From CAG-791 sp963658695 (lineage in GTDB: Bacteria; Bacillota; Clostridia; Lachnospirales; Lachnospiraceae): 64,000 nucleotides of DNA. This document shows, one piece after another, positions 24,720 to 34,502 of the stretch. The position numbers and the translations under genes are program-made. The notes beneath the pieces are model-generated. The model was not told where the DNA came from and did not search any database. It was given only the letters and a program-made list of their open reading frames with translations. Every line of letters begins with the position of its first letter. The stretch's first letter is position 1. Location: NCBI GenBank assembly GCA_963658695.1, contig CAVKRN010000005.1, positions 1 through 64,000 on the forward strand, written 5' to 3'.

Positions 24720-27353
24720 TCAGGCCTTCGCATTTCCATCCTTAATCGCTGCCTGTGCCGCCGCAAGTCTTGCAATCGGAACACGGAACGGAGAGCAGCT
24801 GACATAGGTCAGACCTACACGGTTGCAGAACTCAATGGAAGCCGGATCGCCGCCGTGCTCACCGCAGATTCCCAGGTGAATGTCCGGACGAACCTTCTTG
24901 CCCTTCTCAACTGCCAGCTGAATCAACTGACCAACGCCGTTCTGATCCAGATGTGCAAACGGATCCTGCTCATAGATCTTGGACTTGTAGTAATCCTGCA
25001 GGAATTTGCCGGCATCATCACGGGAGAATCCGAAGGTCATCTGCGTCAGATCGTTGGTTCCGAAACTGAAGAACTCTGCCTCCTGTGCAATCTGATCTGC
25101 CATCAGGGCTGCACGCGGAATCTCGATCATGGTGCCGATGTGGTAGGTAATATCGGAATTTTTCTCCTCTTTCACCTTCTCCGCCGTCGCAACAATTTCC
25201 TTCTTTACAAAGGAAAGCTCCTTCACATCGCCGACAAGAGGAACCATAATCTCGGGAACGATATCATAGCCCTTCTCTTCCTTCACCTCGATGGCAGCCT
25301 CCATAACCGCTCTGGTCTGCATTCTGGCAATTTCCGGGAAGGTAACCGACAGACGGCAGCCGCGGTGTCCCATCATCGGGTTAAACTCCTTCAGATCATC
25401 GCAGCGTCTTTGTACTTCATCTTCTGTCAGATTCATCTCAGCCGCCATTGCCTTGATTTCATCCGGTGTATTCGGCACGAACTCATGAAGCGGCGGATCC
25501 AGGAAGCGGATGGTAACCGGTCTTCCCTCCATAGCCTTATAAATGCCCTTGAAGTCACCCTTCTGGAACGGAATCAGCTCATTGAGTGCAGCCTCTCTCT
25601 CCTCTGTCGTATCCGAAAGGATCATCTTGCGGATCTTCGGAATACGATCCGGGTTAAAGAACATGTGCTCGGTGCGGCAAAGGCCGATGCCCTCTGCGCC
25701 AAGGTGTACGGCATTTGCCGCATCCTCCGGTGTATCCGCATTGGTGCGAACCTGCAGCACACGATACTTGTCTGCCCAGTCCATAATGCGCTGGAAGTTA
25801 CCGGAAATGGTTGCCTCTACGGTCGGAACATCGCCCAGATAAATCTTACCGGTAGAGCCATCCAGAGAGATGTAGTCTCCCTCCTTGACTTTATGGCCGC
25901 TCAGTTCAAAGAACTTTCTCTCTTCGTCCACACGCATGTCGCCGCAGCCGGATACGCAGCAGGTTCCCATTCCTCTTGCCACAACCGCAGCGTGAGAAGT
26001 CATGCCGCCGCGCATGGTCAGAACGCCTTCTGCTGCATGCATGCCGTCAATATCCTCCGGAGAGGTCTCCTGACGAACCAGAATGACACGGTTTCCTGCG
26101 GAATGCGCTGCAACTGCATCCTCTGCGCTAAAGTATACACGTCCTGCAGCAGCTCCCGGAGATGCCGGAAGAGCTTGGCCGATTTCCTCTGCTCTTTCCA
26201 GCTTGGACATGTCAAACCCGGGATGCAGCAGCTGATCCAGAGACGCCGGCTCGATACGGGTTACCGCCGTTTTCTCATCGATCATGCCTTCATCAACAAG
26301 GTCGCATGCAACCTGAATAGCTGCCTGTGCGGTTCTCTTGCCGTTTCTGGTCTGCAGGAAGAACAGCTTGCCGTCTTCAATGGTAAACTCCATATCCTGC
26401 ATATCCTTGTAATGATCTTCCAGCTTGTGTGCAATTGCCAGGAACTCCTCGTAGCACTCCGGAAGGTCCTCGCCAAGCTTTGTAATGGGCTGCGGTGTGC
26501 GAATACCGGCTACTACATCCTCGCCCTGAGCATTGATCAGATACTCACCAAAAATACCCTTTGCGCCGGTTGCCGGATTTCTGGTAAAGGCTACGCCGGT
26601 ACCGGATGTGTTGCCCATATTTCCGAATACCATGGACTGCACGTTAACGGCGGTACCAAGCTCATACGGAATGTCATACATACGGCGATACGTATTCGCT
26701 CTGGGATTATCCCAGGAACGGAACACCGCCTTGATAGCCTCCATCAGCTGTACACGGGGATCCTGCGGGAACTCCTCACCCTGCTGATCCTTATAAAGCT
26801 TTTTGTACTCTGCAATAACGTTCTGCAGATCCTCTGCCGTCAGCTCGGTATCAAACTTGTAGCCGTGCTTGCTCTTCTCACCTTCCAGTATTGCATCAAA
26901 AAGGGTCTTGGGCTGTCCCATAACAACATCCGAGAACATCTGGATGAAGCGGCGATAGGAATCGTAGGCAAAGCGCGGGTTCCCCGTCTTCTTCGCAAAG
27001 CCGACAACCGAAATATCGTTCAGGCCAAGGTTCAGGATGGTATCCATCATGCCAGGCATGGACACCGGTGCGCCGGAGCGGACAGACACCAGAAGCGGAT
27101 CCGTCTCATCCCCGAACTTCTTGCCGCGGATGCCTTCCAGCCAGGACAGTGCATCAAAGATCTGCTGCTGCGTATCCTCGTTGATCTGCTTGCCGTCGTT
27201 GTAATAATCGGTGCAAGCCTCGGTGGAGATGGTAAAGCCTTGCGGTACAGGCAGTCCAAGATTGGTCATCTCTGCAAGATTGGCGCCCTTGCCGCCGAGA
27301 AGATCACGCATTTTAGCATTGCCTTCTTCGAACTTGTAAACCCTCTTACTCAT
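24720..27353 (-). CDS. ppdK: pyruvate, phosphate dikinase
   Basis: It interconverts pyruvate, ATP and phosphate with PEP, AMP and PPi; in anaerobes it saves energy in glycolysis or feeds gluconeogenesis. The 877-residue protein has the N-terminal ATP-grasp domain, the swivelling phospho-His domain with GGMTSHAAVVARGMG (His carrier) and the C-terminal PEP barrel with GICGEHGGDP. The ATG at 27353 (MSKRVYKF) has GGAGG 6 nt upstream; a TTG four codons earlier is in the box itself and is rejected. A -10 TATACT at 27405-27410 is the probable promoter. The large plus-strand frame opposite is a shadow. Confidence 0.97.
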   Translation of the reverse strand: MSKRVYKFEEGNAKMRDLLGGKGANLAEMTNLGLPVPQGFTISTEACTDYYNDGKQINEDTQQQIFDALSWLEGIRGKKFGDETDPLLVSVRSGAPVSMPGMMDTILNLGLNDISVVGFAKKTGNPRFAYDSYRRFIQMFSDVVMGQPKTLFDAILEGEKSKHGYKFDTELTAEDLQNVIAEYKKLYKDQQGEEFPQDPRVQLMEAIKAVFRSWDNPRANTYRRMYDIPYELGTAVNVQSMVFGNMGNTSGTGVAFTRNPATGAKGIFGEYLINAQGEDVVAGIRTPQPITKLGEDLPECYEEFLAIAHKLEDHYKDMQDMEFTIEDGKLFFLQTRNGKRTAQAAIQVACDLVDEGMIDEKTAVTRIEPASLDQLLHPGFDMSKLERAEEIGQALPASPGAAAGRVYFSAEDAVAAHSAGNRVILVRQETSPEDIDGMHAAEGVLTMRGGMTSHAAVVARGMGTCCVSGCGDMRVDEERKFFELSGHKVKEGDYISLDGSTGKIYLGDVPTVEATISGNFQRIMDWADKYRVLQVRTNADTPEDAANAVHLGAEGIGLCRTEHMFFNPDRIPKIRKMILSDTTEEREAALNELIPFQKGDFKGIYKAMEGRPVTIRFLDPPLHEFVPNTPDEIKAMAAEMNLTEDEVQRRCDDLKEFNPMMGHRGCRLSVTFPEIARMQTRAVMEAAIEVKEEKGYDIVPEIMVPLVGDVKELSFVKKEIVATAEKVKEEKNSDITYHIGTMIEIPRAALMADQIAQEAEFFSFGTNDLTQMTFGFSRDDAGKFLQDYYKSKIYEQDPFAHLDQNGVGQLIQLAVEKGKKVRPDIHLGICGEHGGDPASIEFCNRVGLTYVSCSPFRVPIARLAAAQAAIKDGNAKA

Positions 27354-27404
27354 TTTAACCTCCAAACTGCAGCCCTTACGGCTGACGTTTCATTATGTGA
27401 AATT

Positions 27405-27410
27405 AGTATA
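27405..27410 (-). promoter_or_regulatory. probable -10 of ppdK
   Basis: TATACT on the minus strand lies 52 bp upstream of the ppdK ATG. The -35 is not convincing, so this rests on the -10 and position only. Confidence 0.45.
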
Positions 27411-27556
27411 CTCTATCTCTGGTATTTCGCCCACCCTCTTCTTGCTCTCTCTTATACATCTTGTGCGAAAACGACAATTTTAATATTACATTTTTGGTGC
27501 ATCTGTTAGAGTCACTTCGCAACTAGTACATCGTTTGCAAAATAACTGGCCTAATA

Positions 27557-27602
27557 ACGCAGAAAGCGGATATGTCAACAAAGACATACCCGCTTTCTGC
27601 GT
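27557..27602 (-). terminator. terminator after queA
   Basis: A near-perfect 20-bp stem (27557-27576 with 27583-27602) follows the queA stop by 21 bp. The minus-strand tail is only TTATT, but the stem is very stable. Confidence 0.8.
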
Positions 27603-27622
27603 AGCAATTTATACTTCTATCT

Positions 27623-28714
27623 TTATTGTCCTTCTGTTTTCCGATTGCGGAATTCGGTGTCAATAAACAAGCACGCATCCCCAAAGGAAAAAAATCGGTA
27701 TCTCTCCCTCACTGCCTCCTCATAGGCATGCAGTACGTGCTCCCGACCCGCAAAGGCAGAAACCAGCATCACCAGTGTGGATTCCGGCAAATGGAAATTG
27801 GTAATCAGGCCATCCATCACCTTAAACCGATATCCCGGATAGATAAAAATAGAGGTATTATCCGCACCGGCCTGCACCAATCCGTTTTCATCCGCCGCCG
27901 ATTCCACCGTGCGGCAGCTTGTTGTCCCGACGCAGATGACCCGTCCGCCCTCCGCGTGCGTCCGGTTGATCTGCTCGGCTGCCTGCGGCGGAACATTATA
28001 CCATTCCGTGTGCATGTGATGATTGGTTACATCATCCACCTTCACCGGGCGAAACGTTCCCAGGCCCACGTGAAGCGTCACATACGCCAGATGCACGCCT
28101 TTATCCTGTATCTTCTGCAGAAGCTCCTCCGTAAAGTGCAGCCCCGCCGTGGGCGCCGCAGCGCTTCCGTCAAACTTGGCATACACCGTCTGATACATAT
28201 TCGGATCCGCCAGTTTATGCGTAATATAGGGCGGCAGCGGCATCTGGCCGAGCCGGTCCAGGACCTCTTCAAAAATCCCCTGGTAATAAAATTTCACCAG
28301 TCGGTTTCCGTCCTCAACCACATCCAGAATTTCCCCGCGAAGCTGCCCGTCGCCAAAGCTTACCATCGCCCCCGGTCGAAGCTTCTTGCCCGGACGCACC
28401 AGTGTTTCCCACACATCGTTTTCACGGCGCTTGAGCAGCAAAACTTCAACACCCGCCCCGGTTCCCTCCTTGGTACCCAGGAGTCTGGCAGGAATCACCT
28501 TCGTATTGTTCAGAACCAACGTGTCCCCCGGCTCCAGATACTCAATCACGTCATGAAATATGCGGTGCTCCAGTTCTCCGGTGTTCCGATCGACGCACAA
28601 AAGCCGGCAGGCATCTCTTACCTCATTGGGGTCCTGCGCAATCAGCTCCTTCGGAAGATCAAAATAATAATCCGCTGTTCTATGGCCAATCGGCACATTT
28701 CCCTGTTCTACCAT
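27623..28714 (-). CDS. queA: S-adenosylmethionine:tRNA ribosyltransferase-isomerase QueA
   Basis: It moves the ribosyl part of SAM onto 7-aminomethyl-deazaguanine in tRNA to make epoxyqueuosine. The 363-residue length is normal. Family motifs visible include YDLPKELIAQ-like DYYFDLPKELIAQ, LVLNNTKVIPARL, PPYITH, PTAGLHFT and THMHTEWY-like HHMHTEW. The gene begins 18 bp after the M18 aminopeptidase stop, so the two form an operon ending at the strong terminator. No tgt gene is in this window. Confidence 0.97.
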   Translation of the reverse strand: MVEQGNVPIGHRTADYYFDLPKELIAQDPNEVRDACRLLCVDRNTGELEHRIFHDVIEYLEPGDTLVLNNTKVIPARLLGTKEGTGAGVEVLLLKRRENDVWETLVRPGKKLRPGAMVSFGDGQLRGEILDVVEDGNRLVKFYYQGIFEEVLDRLGQMPLPPYITHKLADPNMYQTVYAKFDGSAAAPTAGLHFTEELLQKIQDKGVHLAYVTLHVGLGTFRPVKVDDVTNHHMHTEWYNVPPQAAEQINRTHAEGGRVICVGTTSCRTVESAADENGLVQAGADNTSIFIYPGYRFKVMDGLITNFHLPESTLVMLVSAFAGREHVLHAYEEAVRERYRFFSFGDACLFIDTEFRNRKTEGQ

Positions 28715-28732
28715 CTGTATTTCCTTCTTTCT

Positions 28733-30193
28733 TCAGGCATTGCGCAGCGATGCATACTTTAAGAATGCCTTGTATCCGCGATAGGCTTCATAAATATCCG
28801 CTTTGGATACAGTCTCTGCCGGAGAATGCATCGAGAGCACCGGTACGCCGCTGTCAATGACATTCATGCCGTAGAGTGCCAGGATGTAGGCGATGGTTCC
28901 GCCGCCGCCAACATCGACCTTTCCAAGCTCTGCGGTCTGCGTTACAACACCTTCCCGGTCAAAGATATCGCGCAAATGTGCGATGTATTCCGCATTGGCA
29001 TCATTGGAATCATACTTGCCGCGGGAGCCTGTGAATTTATTGAACACCATTCCGCGGCCAAGGAATGCGGTATTCTTCTCATCGAAGCAATCCGCCCAGT
29101 TCGCATCATATGCCGAAGATACATCACTGGAAAGCATATCCGAATTAGCAAGGCAGCGGCGAAGTGCAAGATCACTGTAGCAGCCGCAAAGATTCATCAC
29201 CTCGGCCATTGCATTTTCAAAATATCTTGACTGCATACCAGTTGCACCTACCGATCCGATCTCCTCCTTATCAACCAGGAGGCATACACTGGTGCGCTCC
29301 GGCGCATTAGCCTCATTGTCATACTGCGCATCCACCAACGCGCGGAAGGAAGGATATGCACAAACGCGGTCATCGTGTCCATAGCCCAGAATCATGCTGC
29401 GATCAAAACCGGCATCTCTTGCAGGGCCTGCCGGAACCACCTCAAGCTCAGCGGACTCAAAATCCTCTTCCTCGATTCCGTAGGTCTCCTTCAGGATGGT
29501 CAGAAGCGAATTCTTGACTGCCTCCTTATCCTTTTCTCCCTCCTTGCTGCCGCTCTTTGTCTTGGCATCAATGATGATGGGCTTATTACCGATGATCAGA
29601 TCCAGAGCCTCTCCGTCAATCACCTCATTGGCCTTCTTCTGCATCTGGTTCTGCGCCAGGTGAATCAGCAAATCCGAAATGAAGAAGACCGGATCATCCG
29701 GATCCTCTCCCACATTCAGTACGATGGTCTCTCCGTTTTTCTTAACAAGAACCCCGTGAAGCGCTAGCGGCCTTGCAACAAACTGGTACTTTTTAATACC
29801 GCCGTAATAATGCGTATCCAGATATCCAAAGCCGCCCTTTTCGAACAGCGGGTTCTGCTTCACATCCATGCGTGGGCTGTCGATATGAGCACCAAGGATA
29901 TTCACGCCCTCCTCCAGTGCATGGGTTCCGATGCGAAACAGCACCATCGACTTATTCATCCACGTCATATAAACCTTGTCACCGGCTTTGAGCTTTGTGC
30001 CATTCTTCTCATTCTCAGCAATGGCGCGGGAAAGCTCTACATAGCCTGCCGCCTCTGCCTCATTGACGAACGTATCCACGCACTCACGCTCCGTCTTGTT
30101 CTCTGAAAGGAACACGCGGTACTGCTCTGCAAAATCAAGGCAGTTCTTCTGCATTTCCAGATCATACGTATTCCACACATTCTCTCGTTCCAT
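28733..30193 (-). CDS. apeB: M18 family aspartyl aminopeptidase
   Basis: This zinc aminopeptidase, dodecameric in the family, trims acidic residues from peptides in the cytoplasm. The 486-residue protein has HIDSPRMDVK (metal His/Asp), DKEEIGSVGATG (Glu catalytic/metal region) and the C-terminal MHSPAETVSKADIYE with a metal His. The open frame extends to 30238, but the ATG at 30193 (MERENVWN) has AAGGAGAG immediately upstream. The longer start would overlap the previous gene's stop. Confidence 0.95.
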   Translation of the reverse strand: MERENVWNTYDLEMQKNCLDFAEQYRVFLSENKTERECVDTFVNEAEAAGYVELSRAIAENEKNGTKLKAGDKVYMTWMNKSMVLFRIGTHALEEGVNILGAHIDSPRMDVKQNPLFEKGGFGYLDTHYYGGIKKYQFVARPLALHGVLVKKNGETIVLNVGEDPDDPVFFISDLLIHLAQNQMQKKANEVIDGEALDLIIGNKPIIIDAKTKSGSKEGEKDKEAVKNSLLTILKETYGIEEEDFESAELEVVPAGPARDAGFDRSMILGYGHDDRVCAYPSFRALVDAQYDNEANAPERTSVCLLVDKEEIGSVGATGMQSRYFENAMAEVMNLCGCYSDLALRRCLANSDMLSSDVSSAYDANWADCFDEKNTAFLGRGMVFNKFTGSRGKYDSNDANAEYIAHLRDIFDREGVVTQTAELGKVDVGGGGTIAYILALYGMNVIDSGVPVLSMHSPAETVSKADIYEAYRGYKAFLKYASLRNA

Positions 30194-30234
30194 GTTCTCT
30201 CCTTCCTTTGCCGCAGCCCATCTGCAGCCACGCA

Positions 30235-31836
30235 TCACTCTGTCTCGCCTTTCGCTCCGCGCACGCTGGACTTGTGATAATACTCTGCAAGCTTCTGATT
30301 CACCCAGTCTTCAGGGTCTTCACTCACATCCATATAGTACAAGAGAGCCGGCTGTTCAATGTGCCTTGGCAGCTCCGCATCCGGTTGTCCCTCGTCCTGC
30401 AAAATAGCAAGGCGCTGTGCATTTTCCTCGCCGTACCGCGCGGCCGATCCATTTATAAGATCCGTGACCGCTCGGGATGCGGTGTACAGATCCGGATTCC
30501 CCTTCACCGCCAGCAGTGAAAAGACAAGCCAACATCCGGCAATGCCCATACATACAACGCGCCCTGACCGGATGGGAGCCGTAAATCCCGCACGAGCCAG
30601 TCCTCCGATAAGATACCACTCCAGTATCAGCAGTACAAGGACCGCATGTAGCCAGAAGGTGCTCTGAATGCGGCCGGCGTCCATATTCCCCTGTGCATAC
30701 AGAGCCGGTGTTACTACCGCACTGACAAGACCATAAGCAAAAATAGTGGCCAAAAGAGGATGCCGGTAGGACAGATTCTCCTTCATTTTACCTGCCGTCT
30801 CCGAACGAAATGCCGTCGCAAATACAACTGCCGCAATCACTAAAATCGCAATGATCGCCCAGCTTAGCCACTGATTCATCGGGTAGGACAACGTATAATA
30901 CAGTGACAGCACAATTGATTTCACCGCGCCATATCCGCCGGTCTGCTCTCCGCGGATCCGGTTTCCCGGTGCAAGACCGCTAAGTGCCAGACCCAACAGA
31001 TTCCAAGCCGCCGGAGCCGCATGCATCCATTTCCAGTCTGCCGCAAAAAGAACATGACCCTTTTCCGGCAGCAACCTCCCCATACAGCCGCTTTGCCGCA
31101 GCAACAGCAGAATCAAAAACGCTGCCGACACAATGGCATAGGAAAGTGCACTGAGATAATTACCGCCTCCTGTAAGAAAGCCCAAAAGGCAAGCCATTCC
31201 CCACCAAAGAATACGTTTCTTTCCGCCCCCCGCGTACACCGCCAGAATAAGGCACCCCAGATAGCACAGTCCCAGTGAAAAGGTCAGCGTATAATTGCCG
31301 GCCCCGCTGTACCAGTAAAAGGCTTCGGCCCGCGGAGCGCCCTCCGGCATCAGCTGCACCATCAGAAATAGCATCAAAATGGTCATACAGCGTCTCGCGT
31401 ATCGGTCCATGCCAAGGAGCCGTTCCATCAGTACATACAAAAAGAACACAACACCGATGTGAAGTCCGACCAGAATAATAATCGGCGTCAACCAATACCA
31501 GCCGTCTCCAAAGGTTGCCGGGGATACGGTTGTAAACAGACACGAGGTAAAATATCCAATCCAGGTTTGGTAATACCGGACGGTCTCCGAGAGTATTTTG
31601 CCCAAAACTGCAGACACCGATCCCGTTTCTTCATAAATCAGCCGGGTGCCAAGTCCCATAGAAAAATCGTCCGCCGATGGTGCATCGTACCGCCCGATCC
31701 ATACGACCGGAATCAGCATCAAGACGTAAACAACCAGCAGGATCCACGACAGCTTCTGAAGATCCATCGACTTCTCCGATGGGCTTGTGCCGTTCTCATG
31801 CTGACACAGATTCTTTTTCCGATATCCACGGTCCAT
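30235..31836 (-). CDS. polytopic membrane protein (DUF6056-like)
   Basis: This 533-residue integral membrane protein has about eleven hydrophobic segments. An acidic motif, DAPSADDFSMG, sits in the first extracytoplasmic loop, as in GT-C glycosyltransferase-like and DUF6056 proteins, where the acidic pair is thought to be catalytic. The substrate is unknown. The N-terminal ~24 residues are hydrophilic. AAGGGAAAG precedes the ATG. It sits upstream of the aminopeptidase with a 41-bp gap and may be cotranscribed with it. Confidence 0.65.
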   Translation of the reverse strand: MDRGYRKKNLCQHENGTSPSEKSMDLQKLSWILLVVYVLMLIPVVWIGRYDAPSADDFSMGLGTRLIYEETGSVSAVLGKILSETVRYYQTWIGYFTSCLFTTVSPATFGDGWYWLTPIIILVGLHIGVVFFLYVLMERLLGMDRYARRCMTILMLFLMVQLMPEGAPRAEAFYWYSGAGNYTLTFSLGLCYLGCLILAVYAGGGKKRILWWGMACLLGFLTGGGNYLSALSYAIVSAAFLILLLLRQSGCMGRLLPEKGHVLFAADWKWMHAAPAAWNLLGLALSGLAPGNRIRGEQTGGYGAVKSIVLSLYYTLSYPMNQWLSWAIIAILVIAAVVFATAFRSETAGKMKENLSYRHPLLATIFAYGLVSAVVTPALYAQGNMDAGRIQSTFWLHAVLVLLILEWYLIGGLARAGFTAPIRSGRVVCMGIAGCWLVFSLLAVKGNPDLYTASRAVTDLINGSAARYGEENAQRLAILQDEGQPDAELPRHIEQPALLYYMDVSEDPEDWVNQKLAEYYHKSSVRGAKGETE

Positions 31837-31887
31837 TATCTTTCCCTTGTCGCAACTGCGCGTATACCTAAAACAGAAGTAACTGTA

Positions 31888-31922
31888 GAAGAGGCCCGAG
31901 CCTTATCCGCTCGCGCCTCTTC
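31888..31922 (-). terminator. candidate terminator after pheT
   Basis: A 14-bp imperfect GC-rich stem (31888-31901 with 31909-31922) begins 28 bp after the pheT stop. The T tail on the minus strand is poor, so termination efficiency is uncertain. Confidence 0.55.
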
Positions 31923-31949
31923 CAAAGATCTTTCTAAATGAGTACCTAC

Positions 31950-34484
31950 TCAGGAGCGGAGCTCAATGTTCAGACCCTCCAGACCATTCAGGATCTTCTT
32001 CATTGCCTTATCCACTTCCTCCGTCTCCAGCGTACGATCCTTGTGACGGAATGTGAGGCTATACGCCATGGACTTGCAACCGGGCTTTACCTGTACGCCT
32101 TCATACAAATCAAACAGACGGTAGGACTCGAGGAGCTTTCCGGCTCTTAGCTCAATAACCTCTTCAATGGCGCCCGCCGTAATTTCCTTCGGAACCACCA
32201 TGGATATGTCACGGCTCATCGCAGGGAACTTGGCAATTCCCTCATAATGATGTGCAAAAGAAGCCTTCTCCAGTACGAGCTTGAGATCAATGCATGCAAT
32301 GTATGCCCGATCGCCGATACCATATGCCTTGGCAACCGTAGGATGCACCTCTCCCATGTAGCCGATCAGTGTCTGAACCGGCGTTCCCTTCGGTCCGCCG
32401 TGAGGATTCGAGAGAATGATATTAGCCTGACGTCCCGGATGTAGGAAGCTCTTCCCCGACTGCGGATCGCACAGCATCTTCTCCTTGACACCAACGGTCT
32501 TTAAGAAATCCTCTACAACACCCTTTAAGGTATAGAAGCTGCCATCACCATAGAAGCCCAGGGTCAAAAGCGGCCGTTCGTCCGGATACTCCGTAAGCGG
32601 CAGCTCCTGTGCCTGATAGATCTTGCCAAGATCAAAGAGCTTTACGTCCTTGTTGCGGCGCGCATAATTCGTTCCCAGTGATGTCAGAATGGAATTGACC
32701 ATCTGCGTCCGCATAATCGAGAAATCCTCTCCGAGCGGATTGGAAATCTTAATGGCTCTGCGTTCCGGTGCCTCCGGATCCAGGAGCAGAAGATCAAAAA
32801 CCTTCGGGCTTTCAAAAGAGAAGGTCTCTGCTTCTGAATACCCGTAATCCATAGCAACTGTTCTTGCCGCATCCTGCAGCTTCATCATCGGCTGAAGACC
32901 GCCCACTGTTGCTGCACTGGCGGGCAGTGTCGACGGTACCTTATCATAACCGTCAAATCTTGCTGCCTCTTCGGCAATGTCACACATAGCCTTCAGATCC
33001 TGGCGGAACGAGGGAATTACCAGATCGCCCGTCTCCTCATCATAGACAAGCTCTTCCCGCCGGAAAATGTCCAGCATCCGTTCTCTGGTATAGGATGTTC
33101 CCAGATATGCGTTGATCTTCTCCGGCTCAAACGGAATCCGGCGAAGGGCCGGAAGCTCTCCGTGCACGTCCACATAGCTCTTTGCCACCTTGCCGCAGCC
33201 AAGCTCTTCCATCAGCTGGCAGGCACGATCCATTGCATCTAGTGCATTGTAAGGATCCAGTCCCTTTTCGAAAATGGCCGAAGCCTCGGTGCGAAGTCCA
33301 ACTCGTTTGGAAGATTTGCGGATGTTCGTGCCGTTAAAGGTTGCAGCCTCAAACAGAACTGTGTGTACATTCTCCGTAATCATGGAGTCCTCACCGCCCA
33401 TGATGCCGGCGATGCCCACCGGGCGCTCCGCGTCATTGATCATCAGAACGTCGCTGTCGAGCTTTCTCTCCTGATCATCCAACGTTGTAAACGTATCTCC
33501 GTCTGCTGCCCGTTTTACAATGATCTTACCGCCATGAATGGTATCAAAATCATAGGCATGCATCGGCTGACCGTATTCCATCATAACAAAATTCGTGATA
33601 TCGACCAGATTGTTGATCGAACGAATTCCGTAATTGGCAAGCCTGCGCTGCATCCAGCGCGGGCTCGGTGCCAGCTTTACATCCGTACAGATGGCTGCCA
33701 CATACCGGCTGCAAAGATCCGTATCCTCAATCGAAACCTCTACATAATCCGAGGTGTCCTTCTCGCCCTCATGCTTTACCTCTACCTTGGGTGCCACAAA
33801 GGGCTTCTCAAAGGTGACAGCCGCCTCCCTGGCAATACCCAGGATGGAATAGCAATCCACGCGGTTTGAAGTGATCTCATACTCAAACACGGTATCATGC
33901 AGTCCCAGCGCCTCCAGCGCATCGCTGCCAAGAGCCAGATCCTTTGCCTGGTCCTTCAGGAATACATAGATTCCGTTCTCCGGTGCCTCCGGATACATAT
34001 CCCTTGATGCACCAAGCTCTTCAATGCCGCACATCATACCAACGCTGGCCAGTCCTCTCATTTTTCCGGACTTGATCGCAATTCCGTTCTCCGGAAGCGG
34101 ACCGCCGTCATGTCCGCCGGCCACTCTGCCTCCGTTTAAGCAGGTGGGAATGACATCCCCGACCTGAAGATTCTGCGCACTCGTTACAATCTGGATGCAG
34201 TCCTTTGCTGCCGCATCGTGCTCGGAAAGGCCATCGGTTTCCTCCGTATAGCCACCGGCAGCATAACCTTTTCCAATGTTAATCCGGCATACCCACAGAT
34301 GGTCGGCGTCCGGATGTTTTTCCATAGCTTCCACACGGCCTACAACAATCTTTTCGCAGTTATGGTCCAGATTTCTCCAGTTCTCAACCTTTGTTCCCGA
34401 AAGGGTCATGCGGTCATAATATTCCTTGTCCGTGCACTCCAGCTCCGGAACATAATCCTTAATCCATGAAATTGGTGTATTCAT
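31950..34484 (-). CDS. pheT: phenylalanyl-tRNA synthetase beta subunit
   Basis: This is the beta chain of the (alpha-beta)2 enzyme that charges tRNA-Phe; it provides tRNA binding and editing. The 844-residue protein has the N-terminal EMAP/OB-type domain (HPDADHLWVCRI ... SAQNLQVGD), the B3/B4 editing region, B5, and the C-terminal anticodon-binding domain (FPAMSRDISMVV). An insert of about 20 residues splits the OB-fold near residues 72-92, and the protein is ~40 residues longer than usual. It follows pheS by 18 bp. Confidence 0.97.
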   Translation of the reverse strand: MNTPISWIKDYVPELECTDKEYYDRMTLSGTKVENWRNLDHNCEKIVVGRVEAMEKHPDADHLWVCRINIGKGYAAGGYTEETDGLSEHDAAAKDCIQIVTSAQNLQVGDVIPTCLNGGRVAGGHDGGPLPENGIAIKSGKMRGLASVGMMCGIEELGASRDMYPEAPENGIYVFLKDQAKDLALGSDALEALGLHDTVFEYEITSNRVDCYSILGIAREAAVTFEKPFVAPKVEVKHEGEKDTSDYVEVSIEDTDLCSRYVAAICTDVKLAPSPRWMQRRLANYGIRSINNLVDITNFVMMEYGQPMHAYDFDTIHGGKIIVKRAADGDTFTTLDDQERKLDSDVLMINDAERPVGIAGIMGGEDSMITENVHTVLFEAATFNGTNIRKSSKRVGLRTEASAIFEKGLDPYNALDAMDRACQLMEELGCGKVAKSYVDVHGELPALRRIPFEPEKINAYLGTSYTRERMLDIFRREELVYDEETGDLVIPSFRQDLKAMCDIAEEAARFDGYDKVPSTLPASAATVGGLQPMMKLQDAARTVAMDYGYSEAETFSFESPKVFDLLLLDPEAPERRAIKISNPLGEDFSIMRTQMVNSILTSLGTNYARRNKDVKLFDLGKIYQAQELPLTEYPDERPLLTLGFYGDGSFYTLKGVVEDFLKTVGVKEKMLCDPQSGKSFLHPGRQANIILSNPHGGPKGTPVQTLIGYMGEVHPTVAKAYGIGDRAYIACIDLKLVLEKASFAHHYEGIAKFPAMSRDISMVVPKEITAGAIEEVIELRAGKLLESYRLFDLYEGVQVKPGCKSMAYSLTFRHKDRTLETEEVDKAMKKILNGLEGLNIELRS

Positions 34485-34502
34485 TGCTGCTTCCTGCCTC
34501 CG

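Noticed and set aside
24651..27509. 952-codon open frame on the plus strand
   Set aside because: It lies exactly opposite ppdK, is rich in Cys, His, Leu and Arg as expected of a reverse-complement shadow, and has no ribosome binding site.
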